A stretch of 64,000 bases of DNA from NCBI GenBank assembly GCA_018195615.1, contig JAGTPG010000001.1, positions 2,108,501 to 2,172,500 on the forward strand, read 5' to 3'. Under the pieces are notes generated by a model, which saw only the letters and a list, made by a program, of their open reading frames with translations, was not told the DNA's origin and ran no database searches. Both the position numbers and the translations under genes were made by a program. Below are positions 7,913 to 20,823 of the stretch, in pieces (position 1 is the first letter of the stretch; each line of letters begins with the position of its first letter). Origin of the DNA: Streptomyces tuirus (GTDB lineage: Bacteria; Actinomycetota; Actinomycetes; Streptomycetales; Streptomycetaceae).

Positions 7913-10900
7913 TCACCCCTTCTCCAGGTACTGCTCCCTCTCCTCGTCCAAGAGGGCGTCCAGGGCTGTCCGTAGGGCCGGGAGGTGGGTCAGCTCCGGG
8001 TCCTTGGCCACCACCGCTGCCGCCTCTTCCCTCGCCTCCGCGATGATCTCCTCGTCCTCGATGACGGCGAGCACCTTCAGGGAGGTGCGGGCGCCCGACT
8101 GGGCCTGCCCCAGGACGTCGCCCTCGCGGCGTTGTTCGAGGTCGATGCGGGAGAGTTCGAAGCCGTCGAGGGTGGAGGCGACGGCGTTGAGGCGCTGGCG
8201 GGCCGCGCTCGCCTCGGGCATCTCGGTGACCAGGAGGCAGAGGCCGGGGGCCGACCCCCGGCCCACTCGGCCGCGCAACTGGTGGAGCTGGGAGACACCG
8301 AAGCGGTCGGCGTCCATGATCACCATGGCGGTGGCGTTGGGGACGTTGACGCCGACCTCGATGACCGTCGTGGCGACCAGGACGTGCGTCTCGCCGGCGG
8401 CGAAGCGGCGCATGACGGCGTCCTTGTCGTCGGGGTGCATACGGCCGTGCAGGACCTCGACCTTGAGGCCTTGGAGGGGGCCCTTGGCCAGGTGGTCGGC
8501 CACGTCGAGGACCGCGAGCGGCGGGCGCTTCTCAGCGGCGTCCTCCGGGGACTCCGGCGGCTTCTTCTTGCCGGCCTTCTTCGGGTCGTCCTCCTCGTCG
8601 CCGATGCGGGGCAGACGACGTACGCCTGGTGGCCGTTCTCCACCTCCTCGCGGATTCGCTCCCACGCGCGGGCCAGGAAGTGGGGTTTGTCGGCGGCCGG
8701 GACGACATGGCTGGCGATCGGGGAGCGGCCGGCCGGGAGCTGGTCGAGGACGGAGGTCTCCAGGTCGCCGAAGACGGTCATCGCGACCGTGCGCGGGATG
8801 GGCGTGGCCGTCATGACCAGGAGGTGCGGGGCTGTTTGCCCTTGCCGCGCAGGGCGTCGCGCTGCTCGACGCCGAAGCGGTGCTGTTCGTCGACGACGAC
8901 CAGGCCCAGGTCGTGGAACTGCACCTTGTCCTCGATCAGCGCGTGCGTGCCGATGACGATGCCGGCCTCGCCGGTGGTGAGGTCGAGCAGGGCATGGCGG
9001 CGGGCGGCCGCGCCCATGGATCCGGTGAGCAGCACCACCTTGGTGGCCTGCTCGGCCCCGCCCAGCATGCCGCCCTCGGCCAGCTCGCCCATCATCTCCA
9101 CGATCGACCGGTGGTGCTGCTGGGCGAGCACTTCGGTGGGAGCGAGCATGGCGGCCTGGCCGCCGGCGTCGACCACGGCGAGCATGGCGCGCAGGGCGAC
9201 CATGGTGTTGTGGGTGACGGTGAAGTTGTCGGTGACGTAGGCATGGCTGGGGTGGGCGACGCTGATGCACTGGACGGGCTTGCGCCCCACGTACTCGACC
9301 GCCCGGATGCCGCGCCAAAACGTGTTGTACTTCGGCCTCGGACGCACGCGATCTGCTTTGCGGGCGAGCCGGAACGGAGCGTACGCGTCCGGCAGGGACA
9401 CCTGCACGCTGTACGCGGCTTTCTCCGGCAGCACGCGCGCCCGGCCGCCCAGAGAGCGCACGAGCCATGCGACGTCCTCCGCGAGTCGGCGCGAAGCCGA
9501 GCAGAGGGAGATGCTCATGCCGTCGGCCTGGACGGTGCCGTCCGTGTCCAGCAGCCCCTGCAGCACGGCGAGACGGTCCTTGACCGAAGCGTTCTTGTAA
9601 GCCGGAGGGACGAACTTGTCGTGGGACGTCCTTCCCCAGAGGCCCGACTCGCGCAAAACCTGGATCACCGGGTTTCGCACGCCTCCGGCACGCTCCTTGA
9701 GCTGGATCGTGTAGTCACAGTGTGACCCCTTCACCGGTTGCAGCAAGCAATCGGGGCCACTGCCGCCGCCACCGCCTCACGGATCTCGTCGTCGATGGTG
9801 GAAAGACGGAGATCGTGCCGGAACGAACCGTCCCCCAGCAGCAGCCCGATCAGGTAAGGGTCGAGGGGTAGCCCGGCGTCGCCGCCGAGGTCGATCGGCT
9901 TCGCAGGCGGGATGTACCACTTCGAGGATCCGTTGGCCTCGAACGTGTCGAGACGGATCTCCCGGGTCGTCATGACCTTGGGAGCCTGACCGCGGTGCCG
10001 ACCACAGCTCGTGCCGACGATCCAGAGGTGCTCGTCATCGCACTCGACGGAACTCCCGTCGGACAGGACCAAGCGCCAAACATCGCGCTCACCCTGCGGG
10101 AATACGCCATCGATCAGCCCGGTGCCTCCGTCCGGCACCACCACCTCGTCACCCACCCGCAGATCCCCATGCGGCGGAAGCCCATGGGTGTGAGCACCAG
10201 CGCGTCGAGGGGCTGAGCCTTGCCCGACCCGACCTCCCCCTGGAGCAACCGGTGCATCGGGTGGTCGGTCGCCAGGTCGTCGAAGATCTCCCTGGATACG
10301 CGCTGCTGGCCGTCGGTGAGGGTGAAGGGCAGGCGGGCGTCGAAGGCGGTGAGGAGGCCGTCCGGGGCAGGCCTGCGGGGGACCGCGGGAGCAGGGCGTC
10401 CGCGTGGCGGCGGCGGGCGAGGGCGACCTGGAGGACGAAGGCCTCGTCCCACTTGAGGCGGGCGCGGGCGTCCTCGATGTCCGCCTTGGTGTGCGGCCGG
10501 TGGATCTTCAGCAGGGCCTCGGGGAGGGGGACCAGGCCGCGGCCCTGGCGCAGGGAGTCCGGCAGGGGGTCGACGGCCTCCTGGGCGGTGGGCAGGACCG
10601 TCTGGAGTGCCTTGCCGATCTTCCAGGACTCGAGTTTGGCGGTGGCCGGGTAGATCGGGATGAGGGCCCCGGCCCAGGTCTCGACGGATTCGTCGGAGTC
10701 CCCTCGCAGCAACTCGTATGCCGGGTGGGCGAGTTGGAGACGGCGGTTGAAGACGGAGACCTTGCCCGCGAACATCGCGCGCGTGCCCGGCAGGAGCTCC
10801 TTGTGGGGCTTGTGAACGCCGTTGCCGAAGAAGACCAGTTGGAGTCGGCCACTGCCGTCCGTGATCGTGACCTCCAGGCGCTGGCCCTTGCCGCGCGGGG

Positions 10901-11150
10901 CCCTGGCGGAGGCGAAGGTGTGCAGGCGGGCGTCGGCGACCTGGGCGACCACCGTGACGTGCTCGTCCATGGGGAGGTCGGCGAGGTGGGTGAGCTGGCC
11001 GCGCTCCTCGTACCTGCGCGGGTAGTGGTGGAGGAGGTCGCCGACGGTGCGCAGGCCGAGGTGCTCGGCCATCACCTTCGCGGTGGCTGGGCCGAGCACC
11101 GACTTCAGTGGTTGTTGCAGCGGTTCATCCAGTGCGGGCACGAGATCCAT
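7913..11150 (-). CDS. recG: ATP-dependent DNA helicase RecG with an in-frame intein, five frameshifts
   Basis: About 1080 residues as encoded, or 742 after removal of the 338-residue intein, which is a normal RecG length. RecG remodels stalled forks and Holliday junctions. The N-terminal wedge (OB-fold) domain is followed by the helicase domains: QGEVGSGK, interrupted by the intein, then TMVALRAML, DEQHRFGVEQR (DEQH box), MTATPIPRT (motif III), and the C-terminal HQLRGRVGRG (motif VI). Single bases are missing near 10385, 10170, 9755, 8835 and 8620, always in a G or C run; restoring all five gives one continuous frame from ATG 11150 to the stop at 7913. The start has little room for alternatives. 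It is divergent from the HSP90-like gene. Confidence 0.93.
9207..10218 (-). mobile_element. Class 3-type intein with LAGLIDADG endonuclease inside RecG
   Basis: 338 residues after restoring two bases. It sits between Lys and Thr of the Walker A motif (GSGK / T). It starts with Ala1 (AQPLDALVLTPMGFR) and ends TVTHN before Thr+1. Block B reads CDDEHLW with His64 and Trp66; block F reads VQCISV with Cys318; block G has Thr336, His337 and Asn338. The Trp, Cys and Thr are the residues that define class 3 inteins, which use the block F Cys in place of a residue-1 nucleophile. The central region has two endonuclease motifs, LIGLLLGDG (123-131) and LQGLLDTDG (220-228), with acidic residues Asp130 and Asp227. 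It should splice out to restore RecG, and may home into empty recG alleles. Confidence 0.92.
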
Positions 11151-11334
11151 TGCACACCACGCCACTGACAATGCCGAAGAGGCCGCGGCGGCCGTCACCG
11201 TAAACATCCCGGAAACCCCTGGTCAGGCGGCTGGCTAGGGCCTTAGGATGACGCGCTCCCGGCCCTCCTCGCGGTCACCGCCCCACCGGGACCGCCCTAC
11301 CCCGCGCCGTCGCGAGTCCCCCACCGGCGCCGTG

Positions 11335-13175
11335 ATGATGGACTCCCAGACCTCACAGGCATCCCAGGCAGCTCATTCGCCCCAGTCACCTCATACGTTC
11401 CAGGTCGACCTGCGTGGTCTGGTCGACCTGCTCTCCCACCACCTCTACTCCAGTCCCAAGGTGTATCTGCGCGAGCTGCTGCAGAACGCCGTGGACGCCA
11501 TCACCGCCAGACGCGCGACGGAACCCGGCGCTCCGGCCCGGGTGCGGTTGTCCGCGGAGGGCGGCGCCCTGCGTGTCGAGGACACCGGCGTGGGGCTCAC
11601 CGAGGCGGACGTGCACAACCTGCTCGCCACCATCGGGCGCAGTTCCAAGCGTGCCGAGGGACTTCAGGAGGCCCGGTCCGACTTCCTCGGGCAGTTCGGC
11701 ATCGGCCTGCTGGCCTGTTTCGTCGTCGCCGAGCGGATCCGGGTGGTCAGCCGCAGCGCCCGTACGCCCGAGGCGCCTCCCGTGGAGTGGACGGCGCGGG
11801 ACGACGGTTCGTACACCGTGCGGACGCTGCCGGACGCCGAACGTCCCGAACCCGGCACCACCGTGCACCTGGTGGCGCGAGCGGGGGCCGCGGAGTGGCT
11901 CGCGCCCGAGCGGGTCAGCGGGCTGGCCCGGGACTTCGGGTCGCTGCTGCCGTACGACGTCCGGGTGGGAGACGAGGCGGTCACCGACCTGCCGGCGCCC
12001 TGGGACCGGTCGTATCCGAGCCCGGCCGCCCGCCGAGTCGCCCTCGCCAGGCACTGCCACGACCTGTTCGGCTTCAGCCCGCTGGACACGATCGACCTGG
12101 CGGTGCCGCTGGCCGGGATCCGCGGGGTGGCGTACGTCCTGCCCTCGGCGGTCAGCCCGGCCCAGCGCGCGGGTCACCGCGTGCATCTGAAGGGCATGCT
12201 GCTGACCGAGCGGGCCGAACAGCTGCTGCCCGACTGGGCGTTCTTCGTGCGCTGCGTCCTCGACACCGACAGCCTGCGGCCCACGGCCTCGCGCGAGGCG
12301 CTGTACGAGGACGAGACGCTGGCCGCCGTACGGGAGGCGCTGGGCGAGCGGATCCGGGCCTGGCTGACCGGTCTGGCCGCCGGTGATCCGGAGCGGCTGG
12401 CGGCGTTCCTGTCGGTGCACCACCTGGGCGTGAAGTCCCTGGCCCGGCACGACCGGGAGATGCTGCGCACGATGCTGCCGTGGCTGCCCTTCGAGACGAC
12501 CGACGGGCGGCTGTCCCTGGAGGAGTTCGCGCAGCGGCACCCGGTGGTGCACTTCACGCGGACCGTCGAGGAGTACCGGCAGGTCGCACCGATCGCGTCC
12601 GCGCAGGGCATCGGCGTGATCAACGGCGGCTACACGTACGACAGCGAGCTGGTTGAGGCGCTGCCGTCGGTGCGGCCGGGCACCGTGGTCGCCGAGTTGG
12701 ACGCCGACACGGTGACCGCGCATCTGGACGCGGTCGATCCGGCCGAGGAACTGGCCCTGTCCGGCTTCCTGGCGGCGGCGCGGGCCCGGCTCGACCCGCT
12801 GGGCTGCGACGTGGTGCTCCGGGCCTTCCACCCGCTCTCCGTGCCCGCGCTGCACCTGGACGACCGGGACGCCCGGCACGAACAGGCCCGGGCCGACGCC
12901 GAGGCGCGGGCCGACGACCTGTGGGCCGGCATCCTGGGCTCCCTGCGCGGCAGCGCCCCCGCGCGCGTCTGGTGCTCAACCACCTCAATCCACTGGTCCG
13001 GCGGATCAGCGCCCTGCACGACGCGGAGCTGATCGGCACCGCCACGGAGTCGCTGTACGGGCAGGCGCTGCTGATGGCCCAACGGCCGCTGCGGCCCGCC
13101 GACTCGGCGCTGCTCAACCGCGCTTTCCTGGGCCTTTTGGAGTGGGCCACGCACAGCGAGGACGGTCAGGAATGA
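11335..13175 (+). CDS. HSP90-family (HtpG-like) ATPase, frameshifted near the 3' end
   Basis: About 613 residues after restoring one C near 12960. The N-terminal GHKL ATPase domain is clear: YLRELLQNAVDAI (Asn of the N box), EDTGVGLTEADV (G1) and GQFGIGLLACFVV (G2), within residues about 40-140. The middle domain follows, with the HSP90-like LRPTASREALYED. The C-terminal region after the break is poorly conserved, and the protein lacks an obvious standard HtpG dimerisation end. The start is uncertain: ATG 11335 or 11338 by family, or ATG 11248 further out. Its stop overlaps the start of the TPR gene (ATGA), so the two are translationally coupled. Clients are unknown. Confidence 0.88.
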
Positions 13176-16100
13176 CTGAGATCACGGACTTCGACGCGCT
13201 GCGGCGGGCGATGGCGGAGAACTCCGGACAGCCGGAGGGGCCGGCCCGCAACGCGCGCGCCGAGGCACTGCTGGCCGCCGCCGAGAAGCTGAACATCCCG
13301 CTCGCCGTGATCGAGGCGCTCGGGCACCAGCTGAAGGTCTACAACTACAGCTCCGAGAAGGGGAAGATGTTCGTCCCCTTCGCGCGTCTGCTGCGCATGT
13401 GGGACGAACGGCCGGAGGACTTCGACGAGTACGAGACGCACTCGCTGCACTGGGTCTTCAAGTGGGTGTCGGCCGGCATGCTCGACCAGCCGCACATCCC
13501 GCTCGCGTCGATCGAGAAGTGGCTCGGCGAGATGGAGCACCGCTACCGGCTCGCCGGACACTCCGAGCGGGCCGTGCGCAGCGCCGAGCACAGCGTGGCC
13601 GCCCATGTCGGGGACGTCGCGCGGGCAGAGCGGGCGTACGCCGCGTGGCTGGCGGCCGACCGGGACAGCATGGCCGACTGCCACGCGTGCGAACTGCACG
13701 GGCAGGGCTGGTGGCAGGCGGAGCTGGGCCGGGACGCGGAGGCGCTCGAGCTGTGGCGGCCGGTGCTGGAGGGTGAGTACACCTGCGCCCACGAGCCGCA
13801 CACGGCCCTCGCGTCCTCTCTGGTGCCGCTGCTGCGGCTGGGCCGCGTGGACGAGGCCCGGGCGCACCATCTGCGGGGCTTCCGGCTCGTGCGGGCCATG
13901 GAGAGCATGCGCGGCGCGTACGCGGAGCACGTGGAGTTCTGTGCCCTGACCGGCAACGAGGCGCGTGGTCTGGAGCTGCTCGCGGAGCGGCCTGCCTACT
14001 TCACGGACGACGGGCATCCGCAGAGCAAGCTGGACTTCATGAGCGTGGTGGCCCTGCTGATGGACCGCCTGACCGGCCTCGGGCTGGGCGAACGGCAGGT
14101 GCCCGGCCCTCCCGGCCGGGAGTGGACCGCCCGGGAACTCGCCGCGCACGCGCGTGCGGAGGCCCTCGCCCTGGCGGCACGCTTCGACGAGCGCAACGGC
14201 ACGACGTACGTCAGTGAGCGGGCACGCGTGCGTATGGCGCGGGAACCGCTGGCGGAGCGGCTGCCGCTGGGGGTGCGGTCGGTCAGGCCGGTCCCTGCGC
14301 CCGCTCCCCCGGCGGTCACGCCCCGTGGCACCGCTCAGCCGGATCTGCCCGCCCTGCTGGCCGAGGCGCGGCGGCTGTCGGACACGCTGCGGCCGGGCGC
14401 GGTCGAAGCGTGGGCGGCGGTCGCCGAGGCCGCGGCGGGCGTCGAGCTGGACCCGCGTGACCAGGCCGAGATGGCCGACCACCGGGCGATGGGCCTCGGC
14501 CCGGAGGGCGGCGCGCTCTTCGAACGGGCCGCGGAGCTGTACGCGGCGGCGGGCGACCCCGGGGAGGCCCTGGCGGCCCGTACGCGTGCGGCGTACGTAC
14601 GCGCGCTGGCCGGTGACGTGGACGGGGCGGTCGCGGCCGTGACCGGCCCCTACGACGAGATCCTCGCGCTGCACGCCGCCGGGGACACGGGGATACGCCA
14701 GACGGCGTCCGTGCTGATGAGCCGGGCGCGGATCCTGATGCGACGGGCGCACGCGGCCGGGCACCACGGGGCCGGGGAGGGTTCCCCGGAGGCGGCCGAC
14801 GCCGAGCGCCACGCCCCGGACGCGCCTCCCGCCCACCACCAGAGCTCCAGCCAGGTGGCCGGGCCGCAGGGGCTGCAGTTGGAGAGGGTCCTCGCTGACG
14901 CCGAGGTGGCCGTGCGGGAAGTCTTGGCGCTGGTCGACGGGCGGGCCGGGGAGGACGTGCGGCTGGCCGCGCGGGGCGCGGAGGCACAGGCGATGCTCGG
15001 TGAGCTGGCGGGGCTGCGCGGGGACCTGGAGACGGCCGCGGGGCGGTTCGCGCGGGGTGCGGCGGCGTTCGTCGCGGTGGGGCTGCCCTGGTTCGCCGTG
15101 GAGTACGAGGCCCGGCTGGCCTCCCTCGCCCACCACCTCGGCGACACGGCGGAGGCGGAACGGGCGCTCCGAGCGGCCCTGGAGCACGGCGGGGCCCATC
15201 TGGAGGCGCCCGGAAGGGCCCAACTGCACCTCCAGCTCGCCGAGGTCGTCGGCGGCCGAGGAGAGGCCGTGGAGGCCGCCGGGCACGCCCTGGAGGCCGC
15301 GCACTGGGCCGACGAGGCGGGCGAGGGCGCGACCCTGGGCGCCTGGGCGCGGCAGCAGCTCGGCGGGTTCCTGCTGCGGCAGGGCCGGTGGGCCGAGGCC
15401 GCGGAGGTGCTGGAGTCGGCGCTGCTCGATCTGACGGCTGAGACGCACGGCGACGGGGCGCTCGTGCAGACGCAGTGGTGGCTCGGGGACTGTCTGAGCG
15501 AACTCGGCGAACACCGCGCCGCCGCCGAACGGCGCCTGCAGGCCGCCGGGATCGCCCGGCACTGGCCCGAGCAGCACGACCACGCGACCCTCGCCCACCT
15601 GGCCGGTGAGTCCCTCGGGCAGGCGGGACTGCCCGCCGAGGCGGACCAGGCCTACGCACGCGCGGGCAACCTGTGGCGCGAACTCGGCAACGTGCACGGC
15701 CTGGTCCGCTCCCTGCGTGCCCGCGCCTGGCTGGCACTGGGCGCGGAGGGCGGGCTGGAGGAGGCACGCGGGCTCATGACGAGCGCGCTCCGGGAGTGCG
15801 AGGCGGCGCGGGACACGGCGGCCGACGAGGATGCCCGGCAGCAGCTCGTCGCCGAACTCGGCCACACCCACCGCCAGTTCGGCGACCTGCTGGTCCGGTC
15901 CGGCTCCGAGAGCACCGAGGAGGCCGCGGTCCAGGCCCTGTTCGAGGAGGCGCTGTCCCAAGTGGTGCGGTCGGCGGGGGTGTTCGCCTCCCTCGGGACG
16001 GCGCCCTGCACAGCCGCACGGGCGCGGAGCTGGCCGCGGGCTGGCTCGAGTCCGACCTCGGCCGGCCGGCCGAGGCGGCGGCACGCGCGCGTGGCGTGCT

Positions 16101-16197
16101 CGTGGCGTACGACAGTCATGGCGAGGGCGATACCGCGCAGGCCCGGAGGGCGGAGGCCGAGCAGCTGCTCCGGCTCGTGACGGAACAGCCGGACTGA
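13172..16197 (+). CDS. Large TPR-repeat protein coupled to the HSP90-like gene, frameshifted
   Basis: About 1008 residues after restoring one G near 15999. It starts at ATG 13172 inside the stop of the HSP90-like gene. The sequence is built of helical Ala/Leu/Arg/Glu-rich pairs typical of tetratricopeptide repeats, seen throughout (for example AERAYAAWLAADRDS, AEVLESALLDL and ADQAYARAGNLWREL). No signal peptide or membrane segment. TPR proteins often dock on HSP90, so a partner or co-chaperone role for the neighbouring ATPase is a reasonable inference; there is no direct evidence. Confidence 0.82.
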
Positions 16198-16238
16198 GGG
16201 CTTCAGCCGGGCTGACGGCTACAGCCGGACAGAGGGCC

Positions 16239-18095
16239 CTATTCGACGCCGATGAGCAGCAGGGCCCCCTGCCGTCCGCCCCGGTACACCACCGTGTCGA
16301 CGGCGAGGTACCCCTCGCGGACCCGCCCCTCCAGGTGCTCGGCGATGGTGCCGGGCGCCTCGTCGCCGAGGACCAGGGTGACCATCTCGCCCCGGCCGCG
16401 AGCATCCGGTCCAGGACGGTCTCCGCGGTGGCGGTGACGTCCGAGCCGATCACCGCCACGTCGCCGTCGATCAGGCCCAGGACGTCACCGGCCTGGCAGA
16501 TGCCGGCCATCGTCCAGGACTGGCGTTCGGCGACGGTGACCTCGGCGTAGCGGGTGGCACCGGCCGCCGAGGTCATCGACACGACGTCCTCGTCGAACCG
16601 GCGCTCCGGCTCGTGCACGGCCAGGGCCGCGATGCCCTGGACCGCCGAGCGGGTCGGGATGAGGGCCACGCGGATGCCCTCGGCACGCACCTGTTCGGCA
16701 GCCGCCGCCGCGGTGTGGCGCAGCTCGGCGTCGTTGGGCAGCAGCACGACCTCGCGCGCGTGGGCCCGCCGTACGGCCTGCACGAGCTCGCCGCTCGCGG
16801 GCGGCTCCCCGGGGCGGGCGAGCACGGTCGTCGCGCCGGCCTCGTCGTACAGCCCGGCCAGGCCCTCGCCGGGCACGACGGCCACCACGGCACGCTGGGC
16901 GCGTTCGCGAGGAGGCCGCTCGGCGCCGGTGGTGTGCACATCGCCGGCGCCGAAGTGCGTGATGCGGATCCGGTAGGGCCGCCCGGCCTCGATACCGGCC
17001 TCGACGGCGGCGCCCGCGTCGTCGACATGGACATGGACGTTCCACAGCCCGTCGCCGCCGACCACGACGAGCGAGTCCCCGAGGGCGTCCAGCCGCTGCC
17101 GCAACCGCGTCACGGCCGCGTCCTCGGCCTCCAGGAGGTAGATCACCTCGAAGGCGGGCCCGTCGTGGCCGGGCACGGCGGAGCCGTCGGCGCACTCGCC
17201 CGGGGCGGGACCTTCGACGGGGTCCACGGGCGCGTACGGGTCCCGCGAGTCCTGGGCGGGCCGGTGTGCGCGCTCGACGCCGACCCGTCCGCCTGGCCGG
17301 GCACCAGGCGCGCGTGCGACTCCCCAGCGCTCCCGCCGGAGCCCGCAGCCGCCACAGGTCCGGGCACCCCGGCCTCCGGCACACCCGCCGCCCCCGCACT
17401 CACCCGCACCGCACTCGCGACCGCCGCCGGCTCTCGCGGCCGCTCCCCGTGAACGTCTCCACCAGCGCCCCGAGCACCGCCACCAGGCCCCGCCCGCCGG
17501 CGTCCACCACCCCGGCGCGTTCCAGGACGGGCAGTTGCCCAGGGGTCGTGGCGAGGGCCGCCCGCGCACCCTCGTAGGCCGCCCTGGCCACCGTCCCGCA
17601 GTCGCCCTCCGCACCTCCGGCGGCGTCCGCGGCGGCCGAGGCGACCGTGAGGACGGTGCCCTCCACGGGGTGGGCCACGGCCAGGCGGGCGGAGTCGGCG
17701 GCGTGCCGCAGGGCGAGCCGCAGCCCCTGGCCGTCGGCGTGCGCGGTGTCGTCGTCGGCCAGTACCTGGGCCATGCCGCGCAGCAGCTGGGCGAGGATCG
17801 TCCCGGAGTTCCCACGGGCACCGATGAGCGCCCCGTGCGCCATGGCCCGGGCGGCATCGGCCAGTGTCGGCCCCTCGAGGCCGGCCCCCGCGGCGTGCCC
17901 GGCGAACACCGCCTCGACCGCCCCGACGGCGGACTCCACGGTCAGGTACAGATTCGTGCCGGTGTCGCCGTCCGCCACGGGGTAGACGTTGATCGCGTCG
18001 ATTTCCTCACGCGCCCGCCCCAGGGTCTCGAGAGCGAGACCACACCAGGTACGCACCGCGAGAGCATCGAAGAACGTCTGCGGCACCTGCGCCAC
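16239..18095 (-). CDS. DAK2/DegV-type kinase-like protein (FakA-like), three frameshifts
   Basis: About 619 residues when three bases are restored (near 17410, 17250 and 16395). Starts at GTG 18095 with GGGAGG upstream. The N-terminal DhaL (DAK2) domain has VYPVADGDTGTNL, the Asp-rich Mg-ATP site, at residues about 36-48, and HGALIGARGNSGTILAQLLRG. A low-complexity Ala/Gly/Pro linker follows, then a second domain with VVGGDGLWNVHVHVDDAG, typical of the C-terminal part of FakA-like proteins. In Firmicutes FakA phosphorylates fatty acids bound to FakB; whether this protein does so is not known. It is convergent with the TPR gene. Two of the three breaks lie in the linker, so their exact sites are less certain. 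Confidence 0.85.
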
Positions 18096-18292
18096 TGCGC
18101 CTCCCTGAGCTGCTGGACGTGGCACGCAGCGTAGACCCCCGGGGCTGTCACCACCGGAAGCGGGCCGTGAGAGGCGCGGGCCGACCATGGTAGTTTCGTT
18201 GCACTGGGGCAGTCGTTGTATGATGCTCCGGTTGCCCGATCCCAATCGGGCCATTCCCCTGGCAGCGCCACTCAGATCATCGAACTGATCCT

Positions 18293-18312
18293 GATCCCGG
18301 CATGCCGGGATC
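18293..18312 (+). promoter_or_regulatory. 20-bp perfect palindrome in the rpmB leader
   Basis: GATCCCGGCATGCCGGGATC lies 35 bp upstream of the rpmB start. A likely -10 element TATGAT is at 18219-18224, giving a leader of about 115 nt with several small inverted repeats. It could be an operator or a structured leader for feedback control. Confidence 0.45.
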
Positions 18313-18347
18313 AACCGTAAGTGCATCTGAAGTCTTTGGAGTGACCC

Positions 18348-18533
18348 GTGGCTGCCAACTGCGACGTCTGCGGCAAGGGGCCGGGCTTCGGCAACAACAT
18401 CTCGCACTCGCACCGCCGTACGTCCCGCCGCTGGAACCCGAACATCCAGCGTGTGCGTACCGTGGTGGGCGGGACGCCGAAGCGCGTGAACGCTTGCACC
18501 TCGTGCATCAAGGCCGGCAAGGTCTCGCGCTGA
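18348..18533 (+). CDS. rpmB: 50S ribosomal protein L28
   Basis: A 61-residue protein of the L28 family: [20 protein letters not shown] at the start and [15 protein letters not shown] at the end. Two CxxC pairs mark the zinc-binding form. The start is GTG 18348 with GGAG six bases upstream. It is a single gene, followed by a terminator hairpin, and faces the convergent thiD. Confidence 0.97.
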   Translation: MAANCDVCGKGPGFGNNISHSHRRTSRRWNPNIQRVRTVVGGTPKRVNACTSCIKAGKVSR

Positions 18534-18570
18534 CGCTCAGCTAGCGCGCGGCCACTGCTGGTTCGCTGCG

Positions 18571-18602
18571 GAGCCGGTCCACCTCTGGTGGGCCGGCTCT
18601 TT
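18571..18602 (+). terminator. Terminator of rpmB
   Basis: A 13-bp stem with one G-T pair (18571-18583 and 18587-18599), a 3-nt loop and a TTT after it. It lies between the convergent rpmB and thiD. Confidence 0.75.
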
Positions 18603-18617
18603 GGCGTGCTCACAGCT

Positions 18618-20369
<1,752 letters not shown>

Positions 20370-20575
20370 TGCCCTTGCTCCCCTTCTGTCCCTGTCCGTG
20401 CCCGGTCGCGAGGCCTCTCGGTCCTCGCTACGGTCGAAGTGACCGTCCACTTCTGCCGGACCCGCACCCCGGCGCGCAAGACCCGGCTCCCGCAGGTCTC
20501 CCCGCGGCGAGCGGCGACGCGATACCGTGGCGTTCCTTTTCCCCACATGATCCTCGTGGCCGCCCTGGAGGTTCC

Positions 20576-20809
20576 GTGGTACAGGCGTACATCCTGATCC
20601 AGACGGAGGTCGGCAAGGCGTCGACCGTCGCCGAGACGATCAGCAAGATCCCTGGGGTCATCCAGGCCGAGGACGTCACAGGACCGTACGACGTGATCGT
20701 GCGTGCCCAGGCCGACACCGTCGACGACCTCGGTCGCATGGTGGTCGCCAAGGTTCAGCAGGTGGACGGCATCACCCGCACCCTGACCTGCCCGGTCGTC
20801 CATCTCTAG
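20576..20809 (+). CDS. Stand-alone Lrp/AsnC ligand-binding (RAM) domain protein
   Basis: A 77-residue protein consisting only of the C-terminal effector-binding domain of Lrp/AsnC regulators (alpha-beta fold; motif [20 protein letters not shown]). There is no DNA-binding helix-turn-helix. The start is GTG 20576 with GGAGG upstream. Such proteins may form ligand-binding oligomers or mixed assemblies with full-length Lrp proteins; its ligand is unknown. Confidence 0.88.
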   Translation: MVQAYILIQTEVGKASTVAETISKIPGVIQAEDVTGPYDVIVRAQADTVDDLGRMVVAKVQQVDGITRTLTCPVVHL

Positions 20810-20823
20810 CCCCCGTCTACCCT

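Noticed and set aside
9207..10218. Interpretation of the recG fragments as a pseudogene
   Set aside because: All breaks are the same kind of single-base loss, and restoring them gives a full RecG of normal length and a complete intein with all key residues.
13166..17857. A minus-strand frame of over 1500 codons
   Set aside because: It joins an antisense shadow of the TPR gene with part of the frameshifted DAK2-like protein. Only the latter part is real coding sequence.
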